A stretch of DNA of 64,000 bases from Lachnospiraceae bacterium (GTDB taxonomy: Bacteria > Bacillota > Clostridia > Lachnospirales > Lachnospiraceae): positions 1 through 64,000 of the forward strand of contig SVFH01000015.1 in NCBI GenBank assembly GCA_015056945.1, written 5' to 3'. Position numbers and translations under genes: made by a program. This document shows positions 36,908 through 45,740 of the stretch, piece by piece. Below the pieces are notes generated by a model. That model saw nothing but the letters and a program-made list of their open reading frames with translations, did not search any database and was not told where the DNA came from. Positions within the stretch are counted from its first letter, which is position 1; each line of letters begins with the position of its first letter.

Positions 36908-38542
36908 TTACCCCTTATTCTGCGCCGCAACAAGGCTTTCACCGCAGTAACGTTCGCGAAGCTTAGGCTTCTCAATCTTTCCTGTCGGATTTCTTGGGAT
37001 ATCCGCAAAAATAATGGTATGCGGACGTTTATAACGGGGAAGTTTATGGCAGAATTCATTCAGTTCTTCCTCTGTTAACGTGTAGCCTTCTTTGACTTCC
37101 ACGATTGCCGCACAAACCTCGCCGAGACGTTTATCGGGAATACCAATTACCGCAACATCTTTTACCGCAATATTGCTGCGGATAAAATCTTCAATCTGAA
37201 CGGGATAAATATTCTCGCCACCGCTGATAACAACATCTTTCTTACGGTCAACAAGGAAAATAAATCCGTCTTCATCTTCCTGTGCCATATCACCGGTAAA
37301 TAACCAGCCGTCTGCAAGGACTTCTGCTGTTGCCTTCTCATCCCTATAATAGCATGTCATGACGCCGGGACCTTTGACTGCGAGCTCACCCACCTGACCT
37401 TTTTCAACGGTCTGTCTGTTCTCATCCACAATTCTTACTTCCCAACCATAGCCTGCTTTACCGATTGCACCAACCTTATGGATATTTTCAACACCAAGAT
37501 GTACACATCCCGGTCCGATGGATTCACTTAAACCATAATTTGTATCATATAAGTGATTCGGGAATATCTTCTTCCAGCGGGCAATCAAGCTGGGCGGAAC
37601 GGGCTGCGCACCGATATGCATCAGTCTCCACTGTGACAAATCGTAATCTTCCAATTTAATATCGCCTCTGTCAATTGCATCCAGAATATCCTGCGCCCAA
37701 GGAACAAGAAGCCACACAATACTGCACTTTTCTTTGGATACGGCATCCAGAATCAGTGACGGCTTTGTTCCTTTTAACAGAACGGCTTTCGCACCCTCCA
37801 AGAAAGAACCGAACCAGTGCATCTTTGCACCTGTGTGATACAAAGGCGGAATACAAAGAAAGACATCATCCTTGGTCTGTCCGTGATGATTCTGCTCTAC
37901 TTTACAGGAATGCATCAAACTTCTGTGCTTATGTAAAATTGCCTTCGGGAAACCTGTTGTTCCTGAAGAAAAATAAATTGCCGCATCATCATCATCCGTC
38001 AGTTTAATCATCGGCGTCTGGCTGGAACAGTCAGCTGTCAGAGATGCATAATCTTCTGCAAAGGAAGGACAGCTTTCACCCACATAAAAGAGGAGTCTGT
38101 TTTTGCTGATATCATCTGCAATCTCTTCCACACGTCCGATAAATTCCGGTCCGAACACAAGAATGTCTACTTCTGCAAGCTCAAGACAATACTTAATCTC
38201 ATCCGGTGCATATCGGAAGTTCAAAGGTACTGCCAAAGCTCCGGTCTTTAAAATACCAAAATAAATCGGAAGCCATTCCAGGCAGTTCATCAAAAGAATT
38301 GCTACCTTATCGCCTTTTTTTACACCACGGGAAAGAAGCATATTAGCAAAACGGTTTGCTTTTTCTTCAAACACATTCCATGTAATCTCTCTGCGATAAT
38401 GGGTTGTGGGATTAGGTTGAATCAACTCATATTCCTTCCACGTAACCCTTTTTGTTTCCTTAATCTCGGGATTAATTTCCACAAGACAAATATCTTCTCC
38501 ATATAATTTACAATTGCGCTCTAAAATCTCCGTAATCGGCAT
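36908..38542 (-). CDS. AMP-dependent acyl-CoA ligase (fatty acid-type)
   Basis: 544 residues of the ANL adenylate-forming family. The ATP loop is YFSSGTTGFPKA (about 191-202), the A5 region is TNYGLSESIGPG, the hinge region is DGWLFTGDMAQEDEDGFIFLVDRKKD followed by SGGENIYPVQIED, and the catalytic Lys is in NPTGKIEKPKLRE. All the key motifs are present, so it should be active. Best guess is a medium- or long-chain acyl-CoA or aryl-CoA ligase. AAGGAGG precedes the ATG. It stands alone upstream of leuS. Confidence 0.9.
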   Translation of the reverse strand: MPITEILERNCKLYGEDICLVEINPEIKETKRVTWKEYELIQPNPTTHYRREITWNVFEEKANRFANMLLSRGVKKGDKVAILLMNCLEWLPIYFGILKTGALAVPLNFRYAPDEIKYCLELAEVDILVFGPEFIGRVEEIADDISKNRLLFYVGESCPSFAEDYASLTADCSSQTPMIKLTDDDDAAIYFSSGTTGFPKAILHKHRSLMHSCKVEQNHHGQTKDDVFLCIPPLYHTGAKMHWFGSFLEGAKAVLLKGTKPSLILDAVSKEKCSIVWLLVPWAQDILDAIDRGDIKLEDYDLSQWRLMHIGAQPVPPSLIARWKKIFPNHLYDTNYGLSESIGPGCVHLGVENIHKVGAIGKAGYGWEVRIVDENRQTVEKGQVGELAVKGPGVMTCYYRDEKATAEVLADGWLFTGDMAQEDEDGFIFLVDRKKDVVISGGENIYPVQIEDFIRSNIAVKDVAVIGIPDKRLGEVCAAIVEVKEGYTLTEEELNEFCHKLPRYKRPHTIIFADIPRNPTGKIEKPKLRERYCGESLVAAQNKG

Positions 38543-38654
38543 TTCTCATTTCCTCCTTACACGGGCAAAAAACGCCCGAATATAATTATGCCACTTTAAA
38601 GTGAAAAAGTAAATATGCGATTCGTATAAAATATAGCTTATTAAAACGTCAAAT

Positions 38655-38694
38655 TACATAAAGCGCCGGCATCCAACCGCGGACACCGGCGCTC
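38655..38694 (-). terminator. Terminator downstream of LRR surface protein gene
   Basis: Minus-strand AGCGCCGG pairs with CCGGCGCT around a 16-base loop and is followed by TTTATG. The U-run is short. Confidence 0.65.
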
Positions 38695-38741
38695 ATTTGA
38701 TTTCTCAATACCGAAGAATCAGTCTCATAAACAATCGTTCT

Positions 38742-41700
38742 CTATTTCAGGAAAAAAGGTTTTTGGGAAATTGTGAATTTAAGCTGCATTGTGCCGCCAT
38801 ATTCGCCACAGCCCTTAATCATAACCGTAGCAGTTCCCTTTTTGATATTGTTTCTGTATGTTCCTTCCACAATTACAAAGTCCTTGCCGTAGACAAGTTC
38901 TTTCTTTACCTTTCCGTCCTTAATCGTAACTTTACTGCTGCCGTCCGCATTTACGAAATCATTTGCAGATAAAAGAATCTCTTTGCCGGTGTAATTCCTG
39001 CTGATTTTTGCAATTTTAACACCCTTAAATGATTTTTCGGTAATCAGATATGTTACTTTGGTTTCTCCCGTATAGGTTCCTTTGCCGTTTACAGCAACGA
39101 CAATCTTTGTTCCCACTACGGAAACCGCACTCTTCTTTGTAAGTTCTTCGCTGGTCTTATCCGGATAAACTGCAGTATATCCGGCAATCGTATAATCAGT
39201 ACCTTCTTTTAAGACCTTGCCGTTTCCATCTGTGAAAACAGGTTTTGACAAATATGCTCCGGCTTTTGCAGAAGCAGGCTTGTCTGCAGCAATTGCATGT
39301 ACGGATGCAATATTTCCCGCAACAATTTTAAAGGTTTTATTTACTTTTCCTTTATAATTTCCTTTTCCGACAACGGAAACAACCGGTGTTTTCTTTGTCG
39401 ACTCTGTTGTAATTGCCGTATTTGCCGTATAGGTTAAGGAATAATCCTTTCCTTCCTTTAACCACTTCGCAGCTTTAACGGAATACACTTCAATGTAAGG
39501 TTTACTTCCGCCTTTTTCATATGCACATGACATATCAAGAGATGCAAACGCAGACGCAGTATAAACTTTACCGTTTACTCTGTACTTAAACTGATCTGCA
39601 GCTGTTCCCATATCGCAAGGTAAAATCTTAAAGGTTTTTTTCAGTGTACCGCTATAAGAATTGATACCCTTAATCAGAATGGTTGCCGTTCCGACATTCA
39701 CATTTTTCTGATATGACACTTCATAATCTTTCCCTTTCACGAGCGCTGTACCGTTATAATCCATTGCAAGATCAAGCATTTGGGGTGTTCCGTCATATGT
39801 TTTCGCTCCAATACCGCTTACCTTTGCTTTCGCAATGGAAGGACCGGTAATCTTGAAGGTAACCCTCTTTACACCGCTATATGCGTCTTTACCGACAAGC
39901 ACTGCAGTAGCAGTTCCGATCTGACGGTTATTTTCGAAAGTTACTTCATAATGAACACCTTTTACAAGAGTTTCTTTTCCGTATTTTACTACTAATTCAG
40001 GCATAACAGGCGCACCGTTTTGATATTCCTGATTTGCAATCTTTGATACTTTCACCTTGCTCATCAGGGTTGCCTGTGTAATATTTAATGTTACCTTTTT
40101 CTCTCCGGTAAAATTACCTTTTCCCGAAATAATCACATTGTATACACCCGGATTTTTATATGCACCCTCCTGTGTATCAGGATAACTTACCGTGAAATCT
40201 GTCTTTGCTTTTAATTTTTTACCATTCCATGATAAAACAGGTGTCGGTTTCTGTACTTTCTTTGCCTTATAAACTACAGCAAGATTGTCTGCGCTAAACT
40301 CCTGACCTGAAATATTCTGCGGTAAAATCTTAAAAGTTACCGTAACAGTACCTTTATAATTGTTGATACCTTTTACAATAACTGACGGAGCGTTCTTGGG
40401 AGCGGACGCATCACTTGCTTTCACATTGTTCTTATAAGATACCTTATAATCCACGTTTTCTTCCAGCAACACCGCACCATCATACACCTGAATAGCTGGT
40501 TTATGTGCCTTACCGGTATACATCTGATCACCGACAGGTGTTACAAAAAACTCATCACTGATTTTTTGCCAGTGTGCATACAAAGTACGCTGGTGGGTAA
40601 GAATTGTTTCTGCGTTTACCGCTTCGCCTTCTCCTGCCTTTTGTGTATACCAGCCAATAAAATAGTATCCTTTTCTCGCAGGTGTTTTGGTTTCCAAAAC
40701 AGAAAGTGGCTGATTATATGTAACACTTACCTTCTCTACCTTGCCGCTTCCGTCCTGATAATCCAGAGAAAGCGTATTGCTTACCGTAATATTGCATGTT
40801 GCTTTCACACCGTCAATATTAACCGTAATGGTTGTTTTGCCTTCCTTCAAAGGAATAATTTCCACTTTATTTAATGCTTCGAGAAGATTTACACTGGCAA
40901 CAGCTTTATTGCTGCTGGATATCTTGATTTCCTTCGTTCTGGCATGAAGCGGTGCTAAGGAATATTCGATAATTCCCTGTTCTCCGACAAATAAAACATT
41001 CTTATTTGCCTTCAATGTAACCTTTGTTACACCTTCCCAAACATATACCTTACATGTTGCCTTTTTATCTTTTACCTTAGCGGTAATCGTTGCAATACCA
41101 GAAGCAACTGCTACAACAGTACCGTCTTCTTTCACGGTTGCCACAGCTTCATTATCGCTGCTCCATGAAACTGTTTTATCCACATTCGTATCATCAGTAT
41201 TATAATTCACCTCAAGCTTTGCCTGTGAACCTTTCTTCAGGCTGAGATTGCTTTCATTCAAGGAAATGCTCTTAAGCTGCACTGTTTTTTCAACAACTTC
41301 AAGCTTATCAACCTTAAATCCGTAAAACACATTCTCACTGTCTGTAACAAGTTTGATTCTTACGGCACTACCCGGCACCTCTACAACTTTACCCGCAAGT
41401 TCGCTGCCTGTATAAGTACCGATTACCTTATTGTTTCCATTCAATACACTAATAGTATCTTTTCTGTCTTCCACAAAAGTATCTTTACTGAACGTAAGAC
41501 GTAATTTTTCTGCCTTAGGATCTTCATAGATAAATAAATCATTTTGTCCGTTGTAATACGGGTGGGCACTCTCCAGATTTTCCGGATTTTCAATCCAATA
41601 TGCCCAACCTTTTACCTCCACTCGACAGTATGTTTTGACATCACTTCCGTCAGTTGACGATGCATAGATTTTGGTCGTTCCCTGTAAACGGGCGGTTACC

Positions 41701-44648
41701 ACTCCGTCTTCTGAAACAGTTGCAATACTTTCATTTTCAGAATAAAAATGTAACTTCTTATTATACGCATTATCCGGTGACACTTTCGGATTCAAATCAA
41801 AAGTATCAGCTGCATTTAACGTTTTATTTGTTGCACTTAATTCTATTTTTGTTACCGGCTGAACAACCTTAACTTTACAGGTTGCTTTCAGATTGGAATT
41901 CTCTTTACTTTTAACCGTAATGGTTACGGTACCGGATTTCACACCTGTTACTTTACCGGCTTCTACTGTCGCTACTTTCTCATCAGAAGAACTCCAGATT
42001 AATGTATCCGTAAAATCCACCGGAAGAACATTATGTGTAATCACTTTTGTTGCTCCGATATTTAATTCCATCTGCTCTGTTTCAATAGAAATATCTGTTG
42101 CAGGCACTGTCTGTGCAACGAAAGAAATTCCGTTCTCGTTTGCATAGGTTTGTGCATAGGAGCCTTCTACACCATAAATGGTTACTTCCCCGGGATAACT
42201 GAATATATCTGATGCAATTGATGTTACGTTTGCCGGGATTGTTACCTTCTTAAGCTTGGGCGAACGGGCAAATGCACTGCTCGCAATTGCAGTTACCTGA
42301 TAAGGAATTGACACTTCTTCCAGTGCAGCAGAATTGTCCAGAAAATAACTCGGTATTGCTTTAAGTCCTGTTCCCAAATTCACTTCCGTAAGAGATGCAC
42401 ATGTCGCAAGCGCACCCATTCCAAGTTTTTCTACCGTATTCGGAAGAGTAAAGCTCTTCAATGCGCTACAATCCGCAAAAGCATAATCTTCAATTGCGGA
42501 AATCACTCCGTTCTTTTCAAATGTAACTTTCTCAAGTGCTGTACATTTGTGAAAAGCTCTGGCTCCAATTCCCGTAATGCCTGCAGGAATTGTAATTTCT
42601 TTCAATGCAGAACATCCGTAGAAACAGTCAGGGAAAACATATGCCAATGTTGATGGCAATTCAATCTTCTCTAAAGCAGTACAGCAGTAGAATGCTTTCT
42701 GCGCAATATATGTCATTTGAGACGGTAATTCAATATTCTTTAAAGAACTGCAGCCTGAGAATGCACTCTCGTGAATTTCCGTTATGGTTTCCGGTAAAAT
42801 TACTGTTTCCAATGAACCGCAATTTTCAAACAAATTCTTGATAACAACCTTGGTCCCTTCCTCAAACGTTGCAGTTTTTAAGGAAGAACATCCCCTAAAA
42901 GGATGACTGATTCCTGTTTTCACTGATGTAAGCGATTTCGGAATATATATACTTGTCAGTGAATAACAATTACCATATGTTTCAGCACCAAGTGACTGCA
43001 GACTTAACGGTAAATCTGCATCTTTCAAATTGACACAATTATAAAAAGCTCTGTCACTAATCCACTGAACTTTATCTGACATATTAACCTTCTGCAAAGA
43101 TGTACAACCATCAAATGCATAAGCATCAATCCCAACGATATCCTCAGGTAAAGTAATGCTTTCTAACCCCGTACAGTTATTGAAAAGACTGGGAATAATT
43201 GTATTAATTCCTTCTTCAAACGTTACATTTTTTAAGCCGCTGCAATTATCAAAAGGTCCTAAGGCGTATGATAATGACTTTGGTATTGTAATATTATTTA
43301 AAGACGTACAATTCTTAAACGCATCCATCTCAAGCCTGCTTAATGACTTCGGTAAGTGAATTGTTTGAAGATTGACACATTCAAGAAAGGCTTCCGTACC
43401 GATACGGTTTACACTATCCGGCATAACAACCTTCTTCAAATATCCGGCTTTCCAGAAGGCAGCATTATCGATGTTAGTCACAGAATCCGGAATAACAACC
43501 TCTTCTACATAACATTCACTTAAAATAAACGAAGGAATTACTTTCATCCCTTGTTCAAAGGTGACCTTCTTCAAATTTGTACAATCCCGAAAAGGTGCCC
43601 CGTATCCATACGGCCCCCTGGAAACATTCTTCGGAATAACAATTTCTGTCAAGCTTGTGCAGGCAGCAAATGACTTTCCGGATAATTCAACCAAAGCAGC
43701 CGGGAGTTCCACGGACTGAAGGCTATAATTGTATGCAAACGCTTCTTTTCCGATATATGTAATATACGGGGAAAACGTAACTTTCTTTAAATTTGTACAA
43801 TTATAAAAAGCCTGTTCACCAATAGAAACCACAGACTTAGGAATCGTAATTTCTTCGATTGCGCTACATCCATAAAACAAGCCCGTCGGAATGCTCGTCA
43901 AGCCTTCTTCAAATTCAATTGTTCTCAATGCAGTACAATTTGTGAAAGGTGAATATATATTTCCGACACCCGCATCTTTCAAAGTTTTCGGAATTTTGAT
44001 TCCGGTCAATGAAGAACAGCCATCAAATGAATTCCACCCAATTGTATTTAAGTTTGCCGGCAATTGAATTGATATCATATTATAGCAATTAATAAATGCC
44101 TTATCATCAATCAATGTAATATCATCCGGTAACACAACCTGTTTAAGATTTGTATTATTACCAAATGCTTTTTCCCCAATACTCTTTACCGTATATCCAT
44201 TTATCTTTGCCGGTACCTTTAATACAGTATCCGAACCGCTATATCCGGTAATGCAAGCATCATTTCCTGATACGGTGTAAGAATAATCCCCATAGGTTTC
44301 TGCCAAATAGACATCTCCGCCAGAAGTACTTTCTTCTTCACGAATTTCCGTAGCAGATTCTTCTACAGAAGCTTCCTGTGTCGTTTCTTCCGTCGAAGAT
44401 TCGGAATCCTCTTCCGTCGCTTCTTCATCACACGACACACTTTCTTCAGTTTCCCCTTCTGTTTCTGTTGTTTCCTCCTCGGAAACCTCTTCAGCTACAT
44501 CCTCTGTCGGAGTTTCAATACTTTTTTCTTCCCCGACTTCGGTTCTGATTGTTGTAATGCCTGCCGCAAATACTTCAATCGTACTTGTCGGAAGCATTGT
44601 GAGTAACATTAGTACTACTAAAAATGCACTCAGCAATCGTCTTTTCAT
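38742..44648 (-). CDS. BspA-like leucine-rich repeat surface protein with Big2 and CUB-like modules
   Basis: 1968 residues. A signal peptide ends near VFAAG (residue 29). Residues 35-115 are a Glu/Thr/Ser-rich linker. About 120-840 is a run of LRR_5 repeats (TLIDDKAFINCYNMISIQLP type). Two Big2 modules follow (about 850-1020), then a CUB-like module starting near WAYWIENPENLESAHPYYNG, two more Big2 modules (about 1140-1300), an InlB/Flg-like repeat (GYYFIGWYTQKAG), and roughly seven beta repeats (FKILPQ... type) to the end. No LPXTG, SLH or C-terminal helix is seen, so anchoring is unknown. It probably binds host or polymer surfaces; that is inference from LRR_5 relatives. It is a single-gene unit with a striking promoter palindrome. 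Confidence 0.88.
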   Translation of the reverse strand: MKRRLLSAFLVVLMLLTMLPTSTIEVFAAGITTIRTEVGEEKSIETPTEDVAEEVSEEETTETEGETEESVSCDEEATEEDSESSTEETTQEASVEESATEIREEESTSGGDVYLAETYGDYSYTVSGNDACITGYSGSDTVLKVPAKINGYTVKSIGEKAFGNNTNLKQVVLPDDITLIDDKAFINCYNMISIQLPANLNTIGWNSFDGCSSLTGIKIPKTLKDAGVGNIYSPFTNCTALRTIEFEEGLTSIPTGLFYGCSAIEEITIPKSVVSIGEQAFYNCTNLKKVTFSPYITYIGKEAFAYNYSLQSVELPAALVELSGKSFAACTSLTEIVIPKNVSRGPYGYGAPFRDCTNLKKVTFEQGMKVIPSFILSECYVEEVVIPDSVTNIDNAAFWKAGYLKKVVMPDSVNRIGTEAFLECVNLQTIHLPKSLSRLEMDAFKNCTSLNNITIPKSLSYALGPFDNCSGLKNVTFEEGINTIIPSLFNNCTGLESITLPEDIVGIDAYAFDGCTSLQKVNMSDKVQWISDRAFYNCVNLKDADLPLSLQSLGAETYGNCYSLTSIYIPKSLTSVKTGISHPFRGCSSLKTATFEEGTKVVIKNLFENCGSLETVILPETITEIHESAFSGCSSLKNIELPSQMTYIAQKAFYCCTALEKIELPSTLAYVFPDCFYGCSALKEITIPAGITGIGARAFHKCTALEKVTFEKNGVISAIEDYAFADCSALKSFTLPNTVEKLGMGALATCASLTEVNLGTGLKAIPSYFLDNSAALEEVSIPYQVTAIASSAFARSPKLKKVTIPANVTSIASDIFSYPGEVTIYGVEGSYAQTYANENGISFVAQTVPATDISIETEQMELNIGATKVITHNVLPVDFTDTLIWSSSDEKVATVEAGKVTGVKSGTVTITVKSKENSNLKATCKVKVVQPVTKIELSATNKTLNAADTFDLNPKVSPDNAYNKKLHFYSENESIATVSEDGVVTARLQGTTKIYASSTDGSDVKTYCRVEVKGWAYWIENPENLESAHPYYNGQNDLFIYEDPKAEKLRLTFSKDTFVEDRKDTISVLNGNNKVIGTYTGSELAGKVVEVPGSAVRIKLVTDSENVFYGFKVDKLEVVEKTVQLKSISLNESNLSLKKGSQAKLEVNYNTDDTNVDKTVSWSSDNEAVATVKEDGTVVAVASGIATITAKVKDKKATCKVYVWEGVTKVTLKANKNVLFVGEQGIIEYSLAPLHARTKEIKISSSNKAVASVNLLEALNKVEIIPLKEGKTTITVNIDGVKATCNITVSNTLSLDYQDGSGKVEKVSVTYNQPLSVLETKTPARKGYYFIGWYTQKAGEGEAVNAETILTHQRTLYAHWQKISDEFFVTPVGDQMYTGKAHKPAIQVYDGAVLLEENVDYKVSYKNNVKASDASAPKNAPSVIVKGINNYKGTVTVTFKILPQNISGQEFSADNLAVVYKAKKVQKPTPVLSWNGKKLKAKTDFTVSYPDTQEGAYKNPGVYNVIISGKGNFTGEKKVTLNITQATLMSKVKVSKIANQEYQNGAPVMPELVVKYGKETLVKGVHYEVTFENNRQIGTATAVLVGKDAYSGVKRVTFKITGPSIAKAKVSGIGAKTYDGTPQMLDLAMDYNGTALVKGKDYEVSYQKNVNVGTATILIKGINSYSGTLKKTFKILPCDMGTAADQFKYRVNGKVYTASAFASLDMSCAYEKGGSKPYIEVYSVKAAKWLKEGKDYSLTYTANTAITTESTKKTPVVSVVGKGNYKGKVNKTFKIVAGNIASVHAIAADKPASAKAGAYLSKPVFTDGNGKVLKEGTDYTIAGYTAVYPDKTSEELTKKSAVSVVGTKIVVAVNGKGTYTGETKVTYLITEKSFKGVKIAKISRNYTGKEILLSANDFVNADGSSKVTIKDGKVKKELVYGKDFVIVEGTYRNNIKKGTATVMIKGCGEYGGTMQLKFTISQKPFFLK

Positions 44649-44684
44649 TGCTTTTCCTCCTTCTACTCGTATGGTATATGTGTT

Positions 44685-44717
44685 CGCGAGTTATTATACT
44701 ACCAATAATAACTCGCG
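44685..44717. promoter_or_regulatory. Perfect 13-bp inverted repeat over LRR gene promoter
   Basis: CGCGAGTTATTAT (44685-44697), ACTACCA, ATAATAACTCGCG (44705-44717). One arm covers most of the -10 and predicted start site and the other enters the -35, which is the geometry of a repressor operator. Confidence 0.75.
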
Positions 44718-44721
44718 TCAA
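44693..44721 (-). promoter_or_regulatory. Sigma-A promoter of LRR surface protein gene
   Basis: Minus-strand TTGACG, a 17-base spacer, then perfect TATAAT, about 45 bases before the ATG, which has AAGGAGG. Confidence 0.85.
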
Positions 44722-44756
44722 CATCTTTCTATGCTTTTTCAATGAAATCATCCGCA

Positions 44757-44785
44757 CAAAAAAAGAAACGTCATTGACGTTTCTT
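44757..44785 (-). terminator. Intrinsic terminator of the 66-residue protein gene
   Basis: Minus-strand GAAACGTCA and TGACGTTTC form a perfect stem followed by TTTTTTTG, just past the stop at 44787. Confidence 0.85.
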
Positions 44786-44786
44786 C

Positions 44787-44987
44787 TTAATATACTGTAA
44801 TTGTTTCAATTACCAATTGTGATTTGTAATCAATGTTTGCTTTCTCAATTTTCTTTTGTAGCTCAAGTTCACTCTTACATTTCACCGCATCTGTTACATC
44901 TACGGTCAGATAAAAGCCGCGAAACATCTTCTCTGCCAAATATTCATCTGTTCTGGTGTTATGTGCAATATAATATTGACTGGCCAT
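44787..44987 (-). CDS. Small protein of unknown function
   Basis: 66 residues from the ATG at 44987, which has AAGGAGG upstream; a longer frame by ten codons overlaps that ribosome site. Sequence MASQYYIAHNTRTDEYLAEK, then MFRGFYLTVDVTDAVKC and a helix ELELQKKIEKANIDYKSQ, ending in strand LVIETITVY. It has no signal peptide and no motif I know. It has its own terminator, so it forms a single-gene unit. Confidence 0.7.
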   Translation of the reverse strand: MASQYYIAHNTRTDEYLAEKMFRGFYLTVDVTDAVKCKSELELQKKIEKANIDYKSQLVIETITVY

Positions 44988-45074
44988 AGTGAACACCTCC
45001 TTCAAGTCATCCAACACGCTATCAAGATATCATAAGCTCCTCTTACTATTATTATAACGAAACTACAATAAAAG

Positions 45075-45671
45075 TCAATCTTTTCGAGGTGTTTTCTTTT
45101 TCCTTATTTTTGCTTTTTTGACAGAATATCCAAATGTCCCTAACGGCTTTCCAAGAGAAAAATATGTGCCATGGGAATATGCAACCAAACCGCTTTCATT
45201 CAATGCAAAACGTCCGTTTTCTTTCAAATATGCCTCGTCAACAGTGATATTTACAACCTCTGCCACAAACATCGTATGGGAACCTAATGCCAACTCATTT
45301 TGCACCTTACACTCAATGCAGACAGGGCTCTCGGCAATCCCGGGCGCAGATATCTTCTCTGAATTAAGTAGTGTTAAATTCATCTCTTTGTATTTATCAA
45401 TATCGCGACCTGATTTCACGCCGCAATAATCAGTTGCATACAACAACTCTTCCGTGGTCAGATTAATGACAAATTCGCCTGTTTCACGAATAATATCATA
45501 GGAATAACGCTCCGGACGTACAGATATGGATACCATTGCAGGATCACTGCAAACCGTACCAACCCACGCAAGCGTAATAATATTGGGTTTCTCACCTTCA
45601 CGTTGGCAGCTTACCATGACTGCAGGTAAAGGATACAACATATTTCCGGGTTTCCAACTTTGTCTTTTCAT
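45075..45671 (-). CDS. Flavin reductase-like FMN-binding protein
   Basis: 198 residues. WKPGNMLYPLPAVMVSCQ, then PNIITLAWVGTVCSDPAMVSISVRPERYSYD and GEFVINLT, are typical of the split-barrel flavin reductase-like domain that binds FMN. The C-terminal SHGTYFSLGKPLGTFGYSV and a basic KKAKIRKKKTPRKD tail follow. Such proteins reduce free flavin or act as flavoprotein redox partners; partner unknown. TTGGAGG precedes the ATG. It is downstream of the NhaC gene with a hairpin between them. Confidence 0.88.
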   Translation of the reverse strand: MKRQSWKPGNMLYPLPAVMVSCQREGEKPNIITLAWVGTVCSDPAMVSISVRPERYSYDIIRETGEFVINLTTEELLYATDYCGVKSGRDIDKYKEMNLTLLNSEKISAPGIAESPVCIECKVQNELALGSHTMFVAEVVNITVDEAYLKENGRFALNESGLVAYSHGTYFSLGKPLGTFGYSVKKAKIRKKKTPRKD

Positions 45672-45692
45672 AAAAAGCCTCCAATATTTTTA

Positions 45693-45725
45693 TTCGCCCG
45701 CAGAAAAAGTTTTTCTGCGGACGAA
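45693..45725. repeat. Strong inverted repeat without U-run between NhaC and flavin reductase genes
   Basis: TTCG-CCGCAGAAAAA against TTTTTCTGCGG-CGAA with one mismatch, about 15 bp. On the minus strand what follows is GAATAAAAA, not U-rich, so it is not a standard terminator. Confidence 0.7.
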
Positions 45726-45740
45726 CCAATAATACTTTAC

